The notes under the pieces were generated by a model. It did no database searches, was not told the DNA's origin, and was given only the letters and a program-made list of their open reading frames with translations. From Atopsyche davidsoni (taxonomy: Eukaryota; Arthropoda; Insecta; Trichoptera; Hydrobiosidae): a DNA stretch of 64,000 nt. Made by a program: the position numbers and the translations under genes. Location of the stretch: assembly GCA_022113835.1 (NCBI GenBank), contig JAILWY010000012.1, positions 12,090,001-12,154,000 on the forward strand. The letters are read 5' to 3'. Of this stretch, positions 36,828-48,625 are shown one piece after another. How positions within the stretch are numbered: the stretch's first letter is position 1; the number at the start of each line of letters is the position of its first letter.

Positions 36828-36878
36828 AAGACCGTCTTACAGGAAGTACGATTTTGCCTATACAGGTTTGATTGATTG
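36828..36878 (+). repeat. Segment shared with 43808-43860
   Basis: GAAGACCGTCTTACAGGAAG and the following ACGATTTTGCCTATAC recur, with few changes, at 43810, directly outside a second copy of the tRNA-bearing fold-back repeat. Either the repeat family is larger than its inverted ends suggest, or both insertions hit an older repeat. Confidence 0.6.
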
Positions 36879-37146
36879 ATAATGATTAAGTATATTTTTT
36901 AAAATATTCAAAATTGATTAAAATACACTATAAACAATAATTAATTGGCCTAATAAGTACGTTGTTTCATTTATAGGATATGATTGTTAAAAACTCTTGC
37001 CTAGTACTAGTGATTCGTTAGCATAATTGGTAATGCACCTGTCTTATAAGCATGGGGATGTGGGTTCGAATCCCACACGATGATATTTTTACAAGAGTTT
37101 TTTCAATCAATTTTCAATATTTGAATAAATGTACTTAATCATTTTC
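36879..37146 (+). repeat. tRNA-bearing fold-back repeat, copy A
   Basis: Inverted ends of about 40 bp, imperfect: left AATGATTAAGTATATTTTTT...AAAATTGATT, right AATCAATTTTCAATATTTGA...TGTACTTAATCATT. Between them lie a spacer, a conserved segment (TAATAAGTACGTTG...ATAGGATATGATTGTTAAAA, 36951-37000) and the tRNA-like unit at 37012-37076, followed by CGATGATATTTTT. The same parts in the same order occur, reversed, at 48626-48865. A normal tRNA-SINE begins with the tRNA; here it sits in the middle of a symmetric element. Confidence 0.65.
37012..37076 (+). pseudogene. tRNA-like unit, Ile(UAU)-type anticodon loop, 3' acceptor strand lost
   Basis: The positions fit standard tRNA numbering. Acceptor 5' strand GATTCGT; T8 and A9; D stem GCAT/ATGC (4 of 4) with GG in the loop; anticodon arm CCTGT-CTTATAA-GCATG (one mismatch, one G-T), with T33 and anticodon TAT; five-base variable region; T arm GTGGG-TTCGAAT-CCCAC (5 of 5). 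A box TTAGCATAATTGG and B box GGTTCGAATCC are both good. The acceptor 3' strand, ACAAATC in the 43.9-kb copy, is deleted (ACGATGA follows), so it cannot be a working tRNA, but Pol III promoter function is plausible. Confidence 0.7.
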
Positions 37147-37439
37147 AAAGTTATGAAATTGAAATTTTTATATGATTCTTTTGAGGTTTATGTAGGTATT
37201 GCAAAATGCAAGCAGAATAAAAGGTTTATATAATAATGATAATAAATATCATATAACTTGAAATTATATAGTGGTAATAAAATAAAAGTATGGTTACTTT
37301 CAAAAAATACAAAATTTACTATCAGTGCCACAAAAGAATGGGCGGTAGGAAGGTAAGCCACTTAGAATATTTGAAGATACGTATTGAGAAAAAATATGTA
37401 CCCGAGGTAAAAGAAAATATTAACAGCGCTTTCTCCTAC
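37147..37439. other. AT-rich non-coding stretch
   Basis: Nothing recognised. Confidence 0.5.
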
Positions 37440-37690
37440 CTACCCCGAACACAAGAAATGCTTTAAAAACGTAAGCCATGGAGGTATCGTAAGCGGCGGG
37501 CTCTCTCCGAACATCTCCCCGGGGGACGAGGCCCGCGATCTCTCAAGACAAGCGCCAATTTGTGAATTCACACACCAGTAAATATGTCTCCCCTCGAGCC
37601 GGCGGGTCAGCTACTCTGGACCCATATGATAAAATCACTCCACATTTTATGGCTGCTGTGGTACACAACAAATATTGGTTTTATAGGCAG
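37440..37690. promoter_or_regulatory. Candidate regulatory island
   Basis: GC-rich core with CGTAAGCGGCGGGCTC, CCCCGGGGGACGAGGCCCGC and CTCGAGCCGGCGGGTCAGC, then TTTTATGGC near 37647. Sharp AT-rich flanks and no coding signal. Confidence 0.33.
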
Positions 37691-39079
37691 AGCCAGTTCA
37701 CTCTGTTTTCCGATTGTAATAAATAATTTAAAAGCGGATTTTTGGGATAACATATTTTGAAATGTCATCATGTCATTTGGCAAAAAAAAAATCTGTTTGG
37801 ATGTACTAGTATTTTATTTAGTGAACAGGTTTGTGTATTGACAGTTTTAAACACGTCAACAAAGGAAAAGGTTTTATGTTAAAAATATGGATAAAATCGC
37901 AAATTGTGGTCATTTTCGTTTTCCTGTGTGAGCCTTATCAATATTTTTGAGTTCAGATCAATCTACTATTATTTGTGTTTAAATATATTAATATTGCAGA
38001 TAATTTTACACTGTGCATATTTTTTCAATAAAAGCTCTTTTATATTATTATGTCGATTGTAGAAAGCAAATAAAAACATTTTTTTAATAAACAATTTATT
38101 TTTCGAAATTATAAAATTTTAGTACACTTTTTCCTTCGTATCTTTTAATTTCAAGCTTTTTTTTTAATGATTATTGTGTATTAAAACAATCAAAATTATA
38201 CGCTAGATCATAAAATGCATTTTTTGTTAGAAAAAGCTCTTTTTATTAAAGCGAGTAAAAAATGCGCAGTCATAATATGAGCGAAGTAATTTCTGACACT
38301 AAAAGAATTCTACGGAATTATAAAATTAGTAATTCTGGTCACGTTCTCAGTTAGGTGGGCAGAGCAGTAAAGAAAATTAGTGAGAACGTTTTTATTGCCA
38401 TACATACAAATAGTGCTTCTTTCCTAAATATCTTATGATTCAAAACTGGTTATAAATATGACCAAGTTGTATGGTGCGGATATTTTTTACTTCTTCAAGA
38501 TGTTTCTTTTGATATTATTTCTTACTAGTTAACGACACGTTATTTATATCACATTGAAGTTAAAATAATAAGCTATTATTTATTAAAAGAATATATAATT
38601 AATTTATAATTTAGGGTACGTAATACTATAGTTTAATTGTATAAAATGAATAAACAACTAATTAAAAACTAATACGATAATAATTAAAAAAAAAAATTGA
38701 ATGTTTTTTGCCGGTTTAATGTATCTATTATCGTAGAGTTATTCTATTGCTCTTTTATTTACAAGCTTATTAAGGATATATTAGAAGTGAGTCCATTTCA
38801 GTATAAGTAAAACATCAACTAAAAAAAAATAATTAATTTCCATACATATTGATTTTTATTGAATATATAATTTATAAAACATGTTACAAATAAAATTTTG
38901 TTTGCGAGCGATTTCGCTATACAAGGTCTGAAAAAGCTCTCGAAAGGTCTATTCTATATAACTTTTTGATAAAAAATTCTTTTCGTGAATTTTTTTGCAT
39001 GTCTGGAATACTTAACATTACTTCATTTACTTTTTAGTGGATAGTAAAACCTTCAGTGGAGTCGATAAATCAATTTCGT
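37691..39079. other. AT-rich non-coding stretch
   Basis: No gene or RNA recognised. Confidence 0.5.
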
Positions 39080-39370
39080 ATTAATTTATTCAAACACGCC
39101 AGGCATTCAATACATCGTGCAAAAAGCAGAAACCACCTCTGCGGGCGCCCGTGTCGGCCAGTTTTTGTGACAAAAGTAATGTGAAGGAGGGCCATCAGTC
39201 TCCCGGCCGCCATTACGGGACAATCTCTCACAATATGAGTGGCTGACAGGCCCCATTAAATCAAGTGTTTTGTCGTTCGAGTCACTATGGTCACCGGAGC
39301 TCCGACGCGGGGCGGCGGGGGATGGATAAGTCCCACCACCGCCCTTAGTTAGGCCAAGGCGAATTCATTA
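39080..39370. promoter_or_regulatory. Candidate regulatory island with GCCGCCATTACGG
   Basis: Contains GCGGGCGCCCGTGTCGGCC and GCCGCCATTACGG (39206-39218), a 13-mer that recurs at 46438-46450. It also has a TGAGTGGCTGACAGGCC segment and a G/C-rich end (GACGCGGGGCGGCGGGGG near 39303). The GCCATTA core resembles Pleiohomeotic/YY1 sites. No open frame with protein features. Confidence 0.35.
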
Positions 39371-40189
39371 GTCAAAACGTTATTTTACTTCATATTTTAA
39401 TTTTAAAAATTACGTTTAATGAAATTAAACTAAAATTTGTACGTTTTACTCGATATTAAAATTCACAGAATATATAGATGGTTGATTATATATTTGTATT
39501 TTTTTAAATATATAAGCGAATAATAGGCGTGATTTGAATGTCAATAACAGGGACCAGAGCCATATGTGAGTGTTTTTTGAAGATGTTTTTCAATCAGTTG
39601 AAGAACGAAGAAAATGCGTCCCCTAACTAGATTTTATGGACTTAATTTAATTCGTATACGTATTTGTAATGTCAACAATAAAAAAGTTTTGGCGTAAAAA
39701 TAAAATATTTATTCTTATAATTTTTAATAGGTTTTTATAGTTATTTTATAGTATTTTTGCAAACTTTAGTTTTCTAATCTTGATCTTGAAATATTTTGAA
39801 AAATATTATTATTTACTCAGTTGTTGGCGAAAATAACGTATCGATTACTTACACGCTTGTAAGTTCATGCCGTATCAATTAATAGGTATTTGAAAAATGT
39901 GAACGCTTTTGTCATATTTAATTATATTGATTTCTGTGATTTAATAATTCTTGTTTTGAGTTAAGACCAAATTAATATTTGAAACAAAGTATAAAAGTAT
40001 TCATAGGCTTTGGGAGATTTAGATGATATTCTTTCTTGGATGTTATGATGCGTTGTGATTTGTGTCATCCGAAGCTTCGACCTCGGTACTATCCATGAAG
40101 TTTGTTAATAAAGTATAAATATTTTATATGCGTTTTTTAGAATTTTTTTTTAAAGGTAATGGATTAAAAATATAATGTCAAATCATAAT
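39371..40189. other. AT-rich non-coding stretch
   Basis: Nothing recognised. Confidence 0.5.
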
Positions 40190-40450
40190 TGTATTAAGAA
40201 TGGATTCACAACGCGCGCGTTATCGGAGCCGCATCAGTAGTTGGCAGACGACTCCGTCTTGACAATGGCAGGAGAGATTGCCGCCCCACCCCTCGTACCG
40301 ACAAATGAACAAATATCTTGATGGGAGACCCGCCCGGAGCCCTTCCCCGGCTGCCTGCATTGTGAAGCTCCCCGGTGGCTGAAAGGAACTCCCGACAATC
40401 TAAATCTATTGACTGCTATTTGCTGTGATTTGGAAAAGTGAGCGAACTTA
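40190..40450. promoter_or_regulatory. Candidate regulatory island
   Basis: Begins with CAACGCGCGCGTTATCGGAG (about 40209) and includes CCGCCCCACCCCTCGTACC, ACCCGCCCGGAGCCC and CCCCGGTGGCTG. Sharp boundaries against AT-rich DNA, with no coding signal. AT-rich sequence from 40451 to 40959 is empty. Confidence 0.33.
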
Positions 40451-40959
40451 ATTGGAGAAATTTAACGTTAAGGCTTAAATATATTTCATTGAATATCGTT
40501 ATTTATATCCTATATGTTCAAATTCATATATATCCAAATAATAAATAATAAATTTATATACACATATATTTTTTATTTAATTTTTTTTCTTATTAAAAAA
40601 ATCATAATTTTTTTTTGAATATTAAGTGTTAAACTAAATTTTATTTGGTGATGTCAACATTTAACTATTTCTATTTAAATCTAGCCAAGTTAAAATGAGC
40701 ACAAAAATATATTACACGTTTTGATACGTGAAAATGAAAAATACATTTTTGGATAAAATTATAAAAAATCCATTTGATAAAAATAAGGGTCTGCAAGTAG
40801 TCATATACAGTTAAGGCATGATTGGGCGGTTAAAAATAATAGTCTCTAAATAAAATTTTATTGTCAAAATTTAAATAAAAACAATACCAATAAAGCGGCA
40901 ATAAAAAATCAGATTCGATTAAATCCATGTTTTTATTTGTGAATTATAAACTTTTTGCG

Positions 40960-41300
40960 CAAGTTGATCGACTCGGACAAATTATTTCATTGCAATCGCG
41001 AGCGCAGTAAAATCATTTCGAAAACATATAAAAGCCCGAGTATTCGCATTCAATCGGCGTTTCAATTAAAATAATTTCGAGACAACGGTTGTTTCCCTTT
41101 AAAAACCACTCCAAGAAAACAGTAAAATTTTATTTCCCGAGCGGTTATGGTCGACAACGACGACCGTTTCATTCCAAAACACGGCAGCGCGCGCCGTTCG
41201 GCCGCCATTAGCCGGCGAGAGACGCGCAAGTGTGTGGCGTAAATAATTACACGGGTCTTACAACTGCGAAATAAAACACACCACACTCCGAGTGCGGAGC
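40960..41300. promoter_or_regulatory. Candidate regulatory island with GCCGCCATTA
   Basis: Contains CGCGAGCGCAG, the Pho/YY1-like decamer GCCGCCATTA (41200-41209) and GCCGGCGAGAGACGCGC. A 74-codon minus-strand frame (41062-41286) overlaps it but has no recognisable features. Confidence 0.33.
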
Positions 41301-43807
41301 ATATTAAATATTTAGTACGCTACTTTGTCAACATCAGCTGGTATGAAACAAATTGCACGTACCTTGTTCACAGCGTCAATGAAGCATCGAGCCTTAGATC
41401 ACACGCTCATGTAGCTATTTTCATATCCCTGAAATAAATTATCATTGAGTATCTATTAAAATATTATTTAAAATAATGCTTAAAAAAAATATTTTATTTA
41501 AATTATTAACACGTCAAATAACGAAAAAAAAAATGTAGTTAGAATATCGTTGAGCACTCGATGAAAATACGCCACAAAAACTTTTTTTTTTAAAACAATT
41601 TATTGGGTTATTTTTATTGTCGGTAATTTACACTGAGGATATTGTTTAGATATTTCAGACTTCTTTTTAAATGGCTGAAAATTTATCAAATATCAGACGG
41701 TTGTGGATTAAATAAATCGCAGGCAATCGTCTGTAATGAGCGTTACAAATGATCTTAAATAAAAAGGGAGAAATAAAATATGAGTTAAGACTTAAAAAAA
41801 GGGTTGGATGATTTGTCGACCAGCGCCCCGCTGGTACAAATCCTGAAATGATTTGAGCAACTGCTCCCGATTATCAAACATGGTGTAGTCGAAATTGTCT
41901 TTCTTGGGAACAAAGTGATCAAAGTTTTATAAAAGAGGGTAGCTTCTCCCTAACAAAATTTGCATAAGATTGATTTAACTATTTATCTATACATTTTATC
42001 AAAACGAAATTAAATCTCTTTAAGTATGCTTCTTGTTTATTTTTGACTTTTTCTGTAAAAGTTGATTTTAAAAAAATATGCAGTAATAATAAACATATTT
42101 TGGATATTGTAATGATGGACTTTGTATTCGTGAAATGAAGTTCAGTTTCAACAGTAAAAAAAAAATCTTTTGTTGTCATTTGTGATATATAAGTTGCATA
42201 AGTTTGATCCAAAACACACAATTTATTAACTGTCATGATAAATTAGGTGTCAATTTTATAAAATTCAAATTGACAATAGTTAAATTCATACAAATAATTT
42301 AAAATTTTATTCAAAAACATTTTTAATATTTTGACTAAAAATATCGTTGTTTTAAAGTATAAAAGTTTTGAGAGAGTATAAAATGCTTTATTTGTGGTCT
42401 ATTATCTGATATAATTACTTAACGACAGCGAATTGAAACGTTAATTATTCACAATAGTGTAAATATTTCTAAACCTCTAGTTTTCACTCGTCTCAAAACA
42501 CCGGTCTCTGAATCCGATCATGAGAGGTTTGACTTCTGCCAAAGATTTCATAGCAGATTGGCTCCTTATCTCAATCTCATATTGTATAAAAAAATATCTT
42601 TGGTATTTATATTTTAACCAACAAAACCGTACTTTTTGTTTTTACTTAGGATTTAAAATATTGTTTTTTTTTTTTATCTAATGTACCATTCCTATTACTT
42701 TTTGTTTACCTCCCTTCCCACAAAACCACAGACTTTGTTTCATTTTTACACAAATCACAGAGTAGGGATAAGCCCAGAGCATTTATTTTGAGTCTCAACC
42801 TTTTTTCTAATTTGGCTTACACGATAAATAGATTTTCTAGGGTTTTTACAAAAACATGCTACATTTACGGGAAATAATAAAAAAATAACAAACCCCACAG
42901 ACGTAAAATCTGCGGATCATTCTTTCGCATTTTCTCAATAAAGTCGTTGGGAGATGATCTTATTTGATCAAACATTTTTTTGTTTAAACTAGGATTTGAT
43001 CGGTCAATATTTTCTTGGGAGCGGGTTTTCATGACAGAAACGTCAACTCATTTGCTGTTTGATGTTGTTATGCTTTTGCTAGGCACAAAAAGTTCAACAT
43101 TATATTATATTTTCGAAATTCTATTTGTCGAGTGATTTGGTTTCCGGTGTAAATGATATTAATATTCTCTTTCCATTGCGTAAATCGATTTTAAGTTACG
43201 TAATAAATAAGTGGTAAATAATACTCTGATTTATCTAAATACACACTTTTTTATCAATTGTGACGCTCAGAAACCTTAAACTCATAAACAAAACATTGAG
43301 TAAGAATGTAGCAAATTGACTGTTCGTATTTGTTGTTAAAATGTGGAATATTACAAATTAAACCAGTTTGTCGTGGGGAAAAGATAACGGTGGAGGCAGC
43401 AATAGAATAGTATGGTGTTAAGAATAAAGGGTGGAAGCACGGGAAAATATAAGCCTTCATAAAATTTATCTCACAGAGGGTAGAATAGAAAAACGACCTA
43501 TTTATAAATATAACATTTGCACCCCTGGAGACGATAAATAAAACCCCTTCTATGATGCTGCAAGTTAAATATGCGAGGGTGTTTAATGAACTGCAAGAGA
43601 TTAAAATACAGTATTATATTATTAATTTTGATTTATCCAACTGTCATACACGAGGAATTGGATAACAATCTGTTTTATGAGTTTAATGTAAAATTATAGC
43701 AGTAATAATGTTTTTATAATATTTTATTTAAAACACTTACTGTATTTGAGTTTTGAAAAATCGTGTTTTATTAAAATCTGATTAAAAATAATATATAATT
43801 GATTTTT
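41301..43807. other. AT-rich non-coding stretch
   Basis: No gene or RNA recognised. Small mixed patches lie at 41805-41880 (with GACCAGCGCCCCGCTGGTAC, a short inverted repeat ACCAGCG/CGCTGGT) and 42480-42560. Confidence 0.45.
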
Positions 43808-44126
43808 GTGAAGACCGTCTCACAGGAAGTACGATTTTGCCTATACGGGTTTTATTGAATGATAATGATTATGTACATTTTTTCAAATATTGAAAAATGA
43901 CTAAAGGAACTCTCAGAAAAATATCATCGTGATTTGTGTGGGATTCGAACCCACATACCCAAGCTTACATGGCCGGTGCATTACCAATTACGCCAACGAA
44001 TCACTTTTATTTGGCAAGTTAGCCATGTAAGCTTGGGTATGTGGGTTCGAATCCCACACAAATCACGATGATATTTTTTTGAGAGTTTCTTTAATCATTA
44101 TTTGAAAAAATGTACTACATCATTAT
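43808..44126. repeat. tRNA-bearing fold-back repeat, copies B/C, with shared flank
   Basis: 43808-43860 matches 36828-36878. The left arm (43861-43973) contains the complete tRNA-like unit's 3' half on the minus strand, and the right arm (44022-44126) is its inverted partner, from GCCATGTAAGC to GTACTACATCATTAT. The arms match closely through CACGATGATATTTTT and the AAAATGTAC region. Between the arms lie the 5' half of the tRNA-like unit and a short loop. It resembles copy D (27.9 kb) but retains the A box. Confidence 0.75.
43931..44002 (-). pseudogene. tRNA-like unit, full-length cloverleaf with aberrant anticodon loop
   Basis: On the minus strand, 72 nt. Acceptor GATTCGT/ACAAATC (6 of 7); D stem GCGT/ATGC (one G-T); anticodon arm CCGGC-CATGTAA-GCTTG (one mismatch, one G-T); T arm GTGGG-TTCGAAT-CCCAC (5 of 5). 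Position 33 is A rather than the invariant T, so it is unlikely to translate. A box TTGGCGTAATTGG and B box GGTTCGAATCC are intact. It is the best-preserved cloverleaf of the family. Confidence 0.72.
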
Positions 44127-44199
44127 AAAAATAATAACGAATATTTTTTTTGATCTTAATTATTTTAGTGGGTTTAGACATGTTTAGTTATTTTTTTCG

Positions 44200-44460
44200 T
44201 TTTGCGTAATAATCTAGATTCACGAGCTAAACTAGAATAAAACACGTGTGGGTACAAGGGCGCGCTCCTCCCCCACGCACGCCCGCCACGCCTGACATTT
44301 GCATTGTCGGTGTAATTCAGAATTTGTGACGCGTTTTCAGGGTGCAGAGCAATTTGCGTATTCCGAAGGCTCCGCACGTCCCCGCCGAGCTCTTCTGGGC
44401 CGCCCCGGAGGCTGTGCCTGTCTTCATTCCGCGCGCTTTGATCGGATGTATAAATAAAAA
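44200..44460. promoter_or_regulatory. Candidate regulatory island with POU octamer
   Basis: GC-rich block (GCGCGCTCCTCCCCCACGCA near 44259) with a perfect octamer ATTTGCAT (44297-44304), CCCGCCGAGC and GGGCCGCCCCGGAGGC. The 67-codon minus-strand frame (44174-44377) has no protein features. Confidence 0.35.
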
Positions 44461-44756
44461 TATCAGCGTAATGAGTAAATATGATGTAGGATAAAACGCA
44501 ATATAAGAATTTAAAAAAAAATTATAGGTACGTTCGGAAGTTATGGCAGTCGTTGTTGTTTGTTATTTCGGTTGCATGGGGTATTTATTACTCCAACGAT
44601 CATCTTCGATAATTTTTTGAAAAAAAAATCATTAGTGTTCTAGGAGTAGATATTAAAGTTGTTTTAAATTATATCTTGATAAAATAAGCGAATATATTGA
44701 GTATATTTATTGAAATTTTTTTTATATTAATTTATTGTAATTGAACGGGAAAATTC

Positions 44757-45315
44757 TTAAGGGTCTATGTCCCATACTCGAGTTTTTTTGATCATATTCT
44801 GGTCCGTTTTGCGAAAAATTTTAAAAATTTAAATGCAAAAAGTTAGATACATGTCTTTTTCCGAACAGAATATATTTTCATTTCATGTAAATTTACTTTT
44901 CATATGATAAATATGTGTTTTTCCGATTGAAGTGTTGGAATTTGGAGATTCATCATGTCCCTGTTCTAAGAGTCTTAGACATTTAAAAGTCTTTTTTTTT
45001 TAATTGGAATTAAAAGTTAAAATATTAACCCTGTGCGAATTATTATTTTAAAATTAAAAAAAAAAAAAATCTTTAACAAACATTGTTTTTGAAAAGTCGT
45101 CATTTTATCCAATTTTTCAACATCTTCAAGATTTTATTTTACCCTAAAAATGGACGTTAATTAAATAATAAAAAATAGATACATATAATTTATAATTTTT
45201 TCAATACTCATTAGAAAAAAAGTGACAATTATATTAATTAAATGACACGATTTCACCAGGTAAAACGGTCCTTTTTTGTGGCAGACGGGGGATGGACACC
45301 AAGCAAGACTCTTAA
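44757..45315. mobile_element. Possible degraded TTAA-flanked DNA element
   Basis: Starts TTAA followed by GGGTCT, and ends AGACTC followed by TTAA. The termini read inward as TTAAGGGTCT and TTAAGAGTCT, followed at slightly different distances by TGTCCCATAC and TGTCCATCC. TTAA target duplications are typical of piggyBac and Kolobok superfamilies. The interior is AT-rich with no transposase. Ends this short can arise by chance. Confidence 0.22.
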
Positions 45316-46319
45316 ACAAAGTAAATAAAATTAGAAAATACTGTGTTTTAAGAAAAAAAAATATTTTAATTTTTTCCGTGAAAAGATATTAATTATAAAT
45401 AATAATGATAAAATCAATTTAATCAATGTCAACATGCACATATTGTTTCAATGAGCAATATATACGGAGTTTAGACATAAACAAAGATTACCTAAACCTA
45501 TAAATAAAAAGTGATCCAACTCGTATTAATCCCCCCATTAATTTTCTAACGAGGCGTTAAACAACGTAATCTGCCTTTTTTAAAGGCAACATAAATTATT
45601 TACCACAGGGCAAAAAATATGACAGCTGATGGTAATTAATGAGGGAACGGCGTTGCGTCTTGTGGCGGCTCAGCCCCGCGACTGTGCAGCGCGATAACTT
45701 GAAAATTCTGTTATACAAGGAGAATCCAACCTTTATAAATGATTTATTGAGTTTTCCGTGAATAAATTATTGAATTTAAACTAAAGTTATGAGTGTACAT
45801 ACCAATATAATACGTACCGCTAAATTGTATTATATTTGGTTTAGTAGATATTTGATAAAGACATACAACTTACAGAATACTTTGAAAATAGACAAGTATC
45901 CGTATGTGATTCTGAAAATTCTTGAAATTTATAGAAATACGTTACTAAATATATTTTAAGAAGTGTTGCAGTCATCAAAAGTTATCATAAAGGTTATGTG
46001 TATAAAAAATATGTAATATTTCATTATCATTCATAAAAGTTGCACTTTTAAAATTTAGTTCACGATTTTTTTTGTTTAAAGCTATTGAAATATAATACAA
46101 TATGAAAGTGTACGTTTCGATCATAATTTTCATTAAATGTTTTCTCAAACTAATTAATCAGTTAACGTGTCTTGTTTATGTTAGCATCATAGATAATATT
46201 TGTTTTGGTGTGTGTTTTTATAAGAAGAGAGCCTGTGTGCTAATATTATAAATCAAAATTATTTTAATATTTTTAAACCAAAGAAAATATACGCAAGAAA
46301 TAACAACAATATTTTTCTG
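45316..46319. other. AT-rich stretch with a small island (about 45620-45710)
   Basis: The island has TGATGGTAATTAATGAGG, then GGCGGCTCAGCCCCGCGAC. No other feature recognised. Confidence 0.4.
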
Positions 46320-46560
46320 AAAATTACAGACGCGCGTAACCGAGGCAGAGTTGGAAAAGGACCAGCAAAAGTGGATTGGATTTAGCGCGGCTAAGCTTCT
46401 CTCCATATAAAATAGATTTCAATATTTTGCCATGACAGCCGCCATTACGGCGAGTGTTTCGCTGGCAGAACCATTTGTTAAGCGAGGCGAGTGAGAACGA
46501 TCGTCATGTCCAACTGTTAACACGGCTGTGCATGCACTTGCTTCGTGGATAATTCTATCA
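46320..46560. promoter_or_regulatory. Candidate regulatory island with GCCGCCATTACGG
   Basis: Contains GACGCGCGTAACCGAGGC, GTGGATTGGATTTAGCGC, GCCGCCATTACGG (46438-46450, same 13-mer as at 39206) and AAGCGAGGCGAGTGAG. The 62-codon minus-strand frame has no recognised domain. Confidence 0.35.
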
Positions 46561-48625
46561 TGAATTCAGAGGTCTATATTTAGTTTAATTATTCTGTAAC
46601 ATGCTTTAAATTATGGAGTAGAAATATGATTTCCAACATCGCTCAAAAAGGGAAATGTATTCTTGCGAGGATAACACAATAGGTTTTTAATTCAAATACT
46701 TTACATATTTTTCAGAGTAGGTTTATTATGTTATGATCTTTTTCTATTTTTAATTAAAATTTTATTGCTTAAGTATGATGATTAGTCGTAACTCATCGAT
46801 ATTTATTTTAAAATTCTTTTTGTTTTAATCATCACCCCAAAAATGATACTTATCATTTAAAAAATAGATAATCAACTAATTTACTTCAATTGAATAAAAA
46901 CAAATTGTAAATATTTACTTTTATATCTTAACAATTACTTAAATTGTTCTTTAAGAACGACATTTTTTAAGAAATAGAAAAAAATACTTCGATAATATAA
47001 AAATAAACGTTGAATTGAAAAACTCCAACGCAGAAATTTTCAATGTTAAAAATAACCATTTCAAGTCGATTTTCATTATAGATACGTGAAATATTGTGTG
47101 GGTAAATAAAATAACACCTATGTTTATAAATATAACTCATCAATCTAGAAAGATCTTCCCATAAAGTTTCTATGATGACAAATGTAGTGAGGGTTGCAGG
47201 TAACTCCACAATAAATACCAAAACCATAAGTAGGAAGAGCTTACCTTGAAAGTTGTTTCAAGACCTCTTAGCAAAAAACTTCTCAAGTATGAAGTAGACA
47301 TCAAACGTCGAGGCTTACTTGCCAACTTTATTTATGTTACACAAGCCCTGAACGTGTGTAAAGCCTGCTGTCTATTGGAATGACGCGGGGGGGTAAGGTA
47401 ATGAAAGCACTACTCAACTGTTCTTTGTGGAATATCGTGGAATTAATTTTATTTTATAAGGTGTTTCGCACAGGTATCGTTTATCAGATTTTTAATTGAT
47501 ACAATTATTATATAAGTACTTAACTCCTTCGAGTAATAACAAAAAAAGAGAAACGAGGTTATTTCCTAAAGAATTTGAAACAATAAATATTTTAAGATAC
47601 TCAATATATTGTTTCCGTATATAATCAAATAAAACATAAATTATTTCTTAGGGCAATTACGTGTTCAGTAAAATGGTCACCAACCTTCTCTAAGGAAAGG
47701 CAATTGGAGAAGTGGATTATTTCTGTGATTGGCTTCGCAACTCGACGGCTTTTATATCATTTTAGAATATATTTTTACAATCGTGGTTAATATTTCTCGT
47801 TTTATTAATATTAATTACATTAAAAAATATCAATTCAATTAGTGTATGATAATACAATAATCAAACCTTTAATTTTGTTATATACTTTATATTTTTCGTG
47901 TGGTTGTGGTGTATTTTATTTAATATTGTATTGTAATTGTAAAAGTATATTAAAAAAGAAAAAAGCAATCTAAATTCACATTTGAACCGATAATCCATTA
48001 TCTTCTCATTTGTGTTTCTAATACATGCTCTGTTTTTTGTATTTAATTAATCATTGTTGCGCGCTTTTTTCCAATACAGTCACCGCAACTTGCTAGGAAA
48101 AAGTTAAGATAATCTCATTATGACTTTATCGCCTGTGTAATCACGCCGTTGTTAGAAAAGTGACTTAATTGACAGTACGAGAACTGCCGATAACTTCCCG
48201 CTAAATCCTAGAAGTTAGAAAACATTTTCCTCTCTTTTGTTTAGTATAAAGGATAAACATTTTTATATGTGACGATACTGATATCTTCCGGCTGATAAAT
48301 TGAAGCACGGGTTTTCATAGAGTTAGATAGAACGCTCGACAAATGTATAGTATTTCCAGACATTATTAGAACTTCTATTACATTCTGTTTCCTAACGGCT
48401 ACCATACTATGCTAAATAATTTTAAACCGTAAATTTAATTCTTTATAAAAATTTTGTAAAAAAAATTTGTAGTTAAATTCATTCACTGACATTTCATCGT
48501 TCTGAGATTCTTATATAAAATAATATATATACAATTAAAATATCAGGTATTTTTAGGACTGATACTGTCAATATAAAAGCAATGGTCTTATCATATATCA
48601 AATACAACAAAAAAATTATTGATAT
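46561..48625. other. AT-rich stretch with a repeat tail and a small island
   Basis: Holds a SINE-like tail at 47673-47713 (ATGGTCACCAACCTTCTCTA) and mixed patches at 47330-47410 (GACGCGGGGGGG) and 48060-48260. No gene recognised. Confidence 0.42.

Noticed and set aside
37012..44002. Calling the cloverleaf units working tRNA genes
   Set aside because: Copy A lacks its acceptor 3' strand, the 43.9-kb unit has A instead of T at position 33 and an odd anticodon loop, and all lie within a repeat family.
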